24,652 nucleotides of DNA. It comes from Chersky-806 sp036502405 (lineage in GTDB: Bacteria; Actinomycetota; Acidimicrobiia; IMCC26256; JAENVU01). Below are positions 21,798 to 24,652 of this stretch, piece by piece (positions within the stretch are counted from its first letter, which is position 1; each line of letters begins with the position of its first letter). The position numbers were made by a program, and so were the translations under genes. The stretch lies in the NCBI GenBank assembly GCA_036502405.1, contig DASXYP010000051.1, forward strand, positions 1 to 24,652, given 5' to 3'. The notes beneath the pieces were generated by a model. It searched no databases and had not been told where the DNA came from. It saw only the letters and a list, made by a program, of their open reading frames with translations.

Positions 21798-22433
21798 TCA
21801 CCCCAGCGTGTCAGGTGCCGCGTCCGGCGCGGCGAGCGCGGGCGACCAGCGCCACGATGCCGAGACCCGCGGTCCCGCACGCGCGACCTTCGGCACCGCG
21901 TGCTCCCAGTCGCGCTGCATGCGGCCGCCCATCACGAGCAGGTCACCCGAGCCCGGCGCGAGGTTCCGTGACGGGCCGCCGGCCTTGGGCCGGACCAGGA
22001 AGGGCCGACGAGCCCCGAGCGTGAGGATCGCGACGACCGTGTCGTCGAGCTCGCGCAGCTCGCGGTCGCTGTGCGGGGCCACGCTGTCCCGCCCGTCGCG
22101 GTAGTAGTTCAAGCCCGGGCCTCGCAGCGGGACGCGGTACCGCTTCTCGAGCGCGAGGCCGATCTCGACCAGCGCCGGGTGGAACGGGCCGTCGTGGCGC
22201 GCGCCGAAGGACGTCAGGCGCGGGTCGTCCACCATGCGCTCGTACATCCAGCGGCGGCCCTGCGACCACGCCACCGCGTCGACGAGCTCGAGCAGCAACG
22301 TGTCGCCGCCGTGCAACCAGGATCGCCCGATGTCCACCCAGCAGTGATCACCGAGCTCGATGCGCTCCACCGTGGCGCACGGGTCGACCGACGGCGGACC
22401 GATGCCGAGCAGGGAGGTCTGGAGCGGCTGCAC
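21798..22433 (-). CDS. AlkB-like 2-oxoglutarate/Fe(II) dioxygenase (alkylated DNA repair), LexA-controlled
   Basis: This protein of about 211 residues has the AlkB-family core. NYYRDG leads into H121-x-D123 (PHSDRE), then ILTLGARRPFLVRP, GDLLVMGG and H178 (WEHAVPK), with R189 and R195 in GPRVSASWR for 2-oxoglutarate. AlkB enzymes remove methyl groups from 1-methyladenine and 3-methylcytosine; some relatives act on RNA or protein. The open frame can be read from a TTG at 22454, but that codon lies inside a LexA box, and a -10 element sits between it and the GTG at 22433, so I chose 22433. Direct LexA control strongly supports a DNA-repair role. Confidence 0.85.
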   Translation of the reverse strand: MQPLQTSLLGIGPPSVDPCATVERIELGDHCWVDIGRSWLHGGDTLLLELVDAVAWSQGRRWMYERMVDDPRLTSFGARHDGPFHPALVEIGLALEKRYRVPLRGPGLNYYRDGRDSVAPHSDRELRELDDTVVAILTLGARRPFLVRPKAGGPSRNLAPGSGDLLVMGGRMQRDWEHAVPKVARAGPRVSASWRWSPALAAPDAAPDTLG

Positions 22434-22440
22434 GACCGCG

Positions 22441-22446
22441 ATTGTA
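22441..22446 (-). promoter_or_regulatory. -10 element (TACAAT) of the AlkB-like gene
   Basis: TACAAT on the minus strand lies seven bases before the GTG at 22433 and immediately after the LexA box. The transcript should start at or one base before the start codon, so the mRNA is essentially leaderless. No clear -35 is seen. Confidence 0.6.
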
Positions 22447-22447
22447 G

Positions 22448-22461
22448 CGAACAAGCGTTCG
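22448..22461. promoter_or_regulatory. LexA SOS box
   Basis: CGAACAAGCGTTCG matches the Gram-positive/actinobacterial LexA consensus CGAACRNRYGTTYG at every position, and the palindrome extends one more base on each side (GCGAAC/GTTCGC). It occupies the spacer directly upstream of the -10 element of the AlkB-like gene, where bound LexA would block RNA polymerase. Confidence 0.8.
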
Positions 22462-22472
22462 CCACCGGACGG

Positions 22473-24431
22473 TCAGCGATCGGCGTCGAAGTGCGTCCAG
22501 GTGGTCCGGGCCGCTCCCGGGGTGGCCGCCAGCCCGACCCCGACGGCGTCGCGGAGATCGGGATCGTCGATGGTGCGCCGCACCACGCCGTTGACCGTGA
22601 TGACGATCCGCGAGTCGACCAGGTGGACCGCGACCACGGCACCCGGGTCGGCCGGGGCGTAGCCGAGGTTGCCCTCGTAGGTGGTGCGTCCGTTGACCAC
22701 CTTGTTCACGTTCCAGGTCGGTACCTCGGGGACGGGCCGGACCCACCAGCAGTTGGCGGCGTCCCGGCAGCGGAACGCGAGACCGGCGCCGCTCGCACGC
22801 GCCCGGGACGCGGGCGCGCGCACCACGGCGAAGCCCTGTCCCCTCACCGATGCGGCGCGGCCCGCGATCGACCACGTTCCGCTGAGTGGGAGCCACGGCT
22901 GCCCTGTGGGGGCGGTGCCGAGGCTCGCCGCGTCCACGCGGTCGAACGTGTCGCGGACGATGGACCGCTCGGGCGTCCATCGGTAGGCGTCGACGGTCCC
23001 GGTGGCGTACTGGCTGTTCAAGCGCAGGGAGCCGACGACGATGCCGGCCAATGCGAGGAGCACGATCGCTCCGGCGACCACGACACCCGCCACCGGTCGT
23101 TCCGCGTCGCGCTCGGCCCGGGACTCGGGTGCCGCCTCCGGTTCGGGTGCGGGTGCGCCGCGCAAGGACGCGGCGACGGTGTGGCCGGTGAACAGGCTCG
23201 CCGGGGCGCGGCCGGTGGACCAGCGGACGATCGGTCGCTCGACCAGCTCCCAGCTGGCCACGGCGGCGGCCACCGTCGCGGCGAGGACGACGACGAACTG
23301 CAACGGCATCGGCATCCCGCTCGGGAACCACGCGTGCAGCTGCAGCCAGATCGGGAAGTGCCAGAGGTAGATGCCGTACGAGACGACGCCCAGCATGACG
23401 AGCACCGGCGCCTGCAGGAAGGCACGCGTCCCGCTGCGGCGCTGGTCGCCGAACACGGCGGGGAGCACGAAGAACGCGCCGACGAGGCCGTACAGAATGA
23501 AGCGCAGGTACTCCTGGGTCGGGAAAGCCGAGGGTGAGCTGTCGAACACCGCAATCTGCACCACGACCCAGAAGCACCCGAGTGCGAGCAGCCACGACAG
23601 TGACGGGACCCGACCGAGGAACGCCACGATCCCCGGGATGCGCCCGCCGGCCGAGAGCCAGGCGCTGGCGACGGCCATCGCCATGCCGTACGCGAACCAG
23701 TCGAGGTAGCTGGGAAGCCAGAACCGCAGCTGCGGCAGGGCGAGCCAGGCGCCCCTGGTGCCGCCGTGCAGCGTGGCGTCGAAGAAGTACCAGTAGCGGA
23801 GGAGCAGTGAGATCGTGGCGAGCGCGGCGATCACCGCGAGCTGCGCGGTCATCTTGGCCGTCAGCGTCGGGACGCGGTCGCAGACCGCGCGCGCACACCA
23901 CGCGATGAGCGGGAGAACGAGATAGAAGCTGAGCTCGATCACGAGCGTCCACGCGACACCGAGACCGAGGAGGGTGTACTCGGCCCGGTAGTTCTGGAGC
24001 AGCCCGAACGTGGTCAGTCCCTGGGAGAGGGTGTGGACCTGCGTGTCGGCGAACACCCAGATGGCGAACGCGAGCGCGACCCAGTAGGCCGGGAAGATCC
24101 GGAAGAAGCGCCGCTTCCAGAACTGCGGCGTCCGTGGCGACGGGCGGCCCTCGAAGGTGGCGACCGCGAAGGGCCGGTAGAGCAGGAAGCCGGAGATCAC
24201 GAAGAAGATCGCGACGCCGGTCGTCCCGAGCGGGCTGATCCATCGCAGTGCCGCGGACGGGACGAAGGTCTTGGTCTGCAGCTGGAAGATGACCGACGCG
24301 TGGAAGACGAACACGCCCAGTGCGGCGAGCGCCCGGAGCCCGTCGAAGCAGGGAAAGCGCGAGCCGGCGGGCGCGCTCGCGGGGTGCTCACCGACGGCGA
24401 CGTGTCCGACACCCTTCGTGGCCACGCCCAC
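22473..24431 (-). CDS. Acyltransferase-3 (OafA-like) membrane protein with extracellular lectin-like C-terminal domain
   Basis: The protein has 652 residues. The N-terminal part (about 28-425) is an AT3 multi-spanning acyltransferase: conserved H44 in CFDGLRALAALGVFVFHAS, RRFFRIFPAYW, many hydrophobic helices and the late YGIYLWHFPIW segment. AT3 proteins O-acylate surface sugars, peptidoglycan or antibiotics. A charged linker, one further membrane helix (about 452-472) and a C-terminal domain of about 159 residues (494-652: DTFDR, SGTWSI, VNKVVNG, VGVGLA) follow. That domain has the look of a concanavalin/laminin-G sandwich and should face outside. The GTG at 24431 follows GGGGGG by five bases. 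Confidence 0.88.
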   Translation of the reverse strand: MGVATKGVGHVAVGEHPASAPAGSRFPCFDGLRALAALGVFVFHASVIFQLQTKTFVPSAALRWISPLGTTGVAIFFVISGFLLYRPFAVATFEGRPSPRTPQFWKRRFFRIFPAYWVALAFAIWVFADTQVHTLSQGLTTFGLLQNYRAEYTLLGLGVAWTLVIELSFYLVLPLIAWCARAVCDRVPTLTAKMTAQLAVIAALATISLLLRYWYFFDATLHGGTRGAWLALPQLRFWLPSYLDWFAYGMAMAVASAWLSAGGRIPGIVAFLGRVPSLSWLLALGCFWVVVQIAVFDSSPSAFPTQEYLRFILYGLVGAFFVLPAVFGDQRRSGTRAFLQAPVLVMLGVVSYGIYLWHFPIWLQLHAWFPSGMPMPLQFVVVLAATVAAAVASWELVERPIVRWSTGRAPASLFTGHTVAASLRGAPAPEPEAAPESRAERDAERPVAGVVVAGAIVLLALAGIVVGSLRLNSQYATGTVDAYRWTPERSIVRDTFDRVDAASLGTAPTGQPWLPLSGTWSIAGRAASVRGQGFAVVRAPASRARASGAGLAFRCRDAANCWWVRPVPEVPTWNVNKVVNGRTTYEGNLGYAPADPGAVVAVHLVDSRIVITVNGVVRRTIDDPDLRDAVGVGLAATPGAARTTWTHFDADR

Positions 24432-24457
24432 CCGCGCCCCCCAACGCCGAAGCGTCC

Positions 24458-24463
24458 AGACTA
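24458..24463 (-). promoter_or_regulatory. Putative -10 element (TAGTCT) of the acyltransferase gene
   Basis: TAGTCT on the minus strand lies 26 bases before the GTG at 24431, giving a leader of about 20 nt that contains the GGGGGG ribosome site. No good -35 was found. Confidence 0.35.
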
Positions 24464-24499
24464 TCCCCGTCCGGGCGAGCTACGCCCGTCGGCCCCGGG

Positions 24500-24652
24500 T
24501 CAAACGGGCCACGAGGAGTTGACCATCTCGACCGCGTGCGGGTCGTCACCGAGGTCGTCGACCACCGGGCTCGGCTGGACCGGGAGGCGGAGCCGCACCA
24601 CCGTGCCCCCGCCCGCCGCGGGCGATGCGGTCACCGCGCCGTCGTGGACGAG
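24500..24652 (-). CDS. C-terminal end of a HATPase_c-type sensor kinase (5' part outside window)
   Basis: Only the last 50 codons are inside the window, ending with TGA (24502-24500). The reading LVHDGAVTASPAAGGGTVVR continues into LRLP, which is the typical end of a histidine kinase ATPase domain. A 27-residue tail of mixed character (VVDDLGDDPHAVEMVNSSWPV) follows. The short length prevents firm naming, but the frame stays open to the edge and the motif is characteristic. It lies on the same strand as the acyltransferase, 68 bases upstream of it, but that gene seems to have its own promoter. Confidence 0.6.
   Translation of the reverse strand, partial: LVHDGAVTASPAAGGGTVVRLRLPVQPSPVVDDLGDDPHAVEMVNSSWPV

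Noticed and set aside
22452..22454. TTG start for the AlkB-like protein
   Set aside because: The codon lies within the LexA box and upstream of the -10 element, so it would not be in the mRNA.
22071..23537. Plus-strand frame opposite alkB and the acyltransferase
   Set aside because: It crosses two real genes and the LexA box; composition is that of a shadow.
22348..24243. Alternative minus-strand frame (631 codons) over the acyltransferase
   Set aside because: It is out of frame with the AT3 motifs, Arg/Pro-rich and without membrane helices.
1..24652. CRISPR array, insertion sequence, prophage or large defence cluster
   Set aside because: No regular spaced repeats, transposase, integrase or phage structural motifs were found on either strand.

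Overview
The window is very GC-rich, densely coded bacterial DNA. Gene order and protein families point to the phylum Actinomycetota. The block cysO-cysM-(sua5)-murI-MBL phosphodiesterase-rph-rdgB matches the mycobacterial Rv1335-Rv1341 neighbourhood. Leaderless-type starts, an actinobacterial/Bacillus-type LexA box and a DUF35/thiolase pair fit the same phylum. An Acidimicrobiia-like lineage is my guess but is not proven by anything here. All similarity statements come from memory of the families; no search was run.

Layout. (1) 1-465: the 3' end of a Calx-beta repeat protein, closed by a long perfect hairpin (501-535). (2) 561-7185, plus strand: a nine-gene run. It holds the sulfur carrier CysO, O-phosphoserine-dependent cysteine synthase CysM, Sua5/YrdC for the tRNA t6A modification, glutamate racemase, an MBL-fold phosphodiesterase, RNase PH, the RdgB/HAM1 nucleotide house-cleaning enzyme, an HSL-family esterase and an unknown protein. 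Several pairs overlap by GTGA, so translational coupling is likely. (3) 7149-13087: two minus-strand cyclic-di-GMP proteins (PAS3-GGDEF, and PAS-GAF-PAS-PAS-GGDEF-EAL). They flank two small plus-strand unknown genes and a tRNA-Leu. (4) 13157-14769: a DUF35 protein that has lost its zinc-ribbon cysteines, coupled to a thiolase-like (SCP-x) enzyme. (5) 14849-17375, minus strand: a secreted glycoside hydrolase lipoprotein, an AbiEi/DUF559-type protein, a duplicated 3' half of tRNA-Lys and the intact tRNA-Lys, which looks like an old integration scar. (6) 17432-18542: a TIGR01777 epimerase-like gene converging on a tRNA-Arg/tRNA-His pair. (7) 18711-20970: an OmpR-type two-component system preceded by an 11-bp-period direct repeat. 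(8) 20948-24431, minus strand: a membrane acyltransferase with an extracellular lectin-like tail, then an AlkB-like dioxygenase behind a perfect LexA SOS box, then a crotonase-fold protein. (9) 24500-24652: the C-terminal end of another sensor kinase.

Most of the window is ordinary housekeeping and signalling DNA. No CRISPR array, transposase, prophage gene or obvious new multi-gene defence system is visible. The most interesting points are the LexA-controlled, probably leaderless alkB-like gene, the DUF35 protein without zinc ligands, the tRNA-Lys half-copy beside an AbiEi/DUF559 gene, and repeated promoter-to-ATG spacing that predicts leaderless transcripts. The longest stretch without a protein gene, 18347-18710, is filled by two tRNAs, their promoter and the putative response-regulator site.
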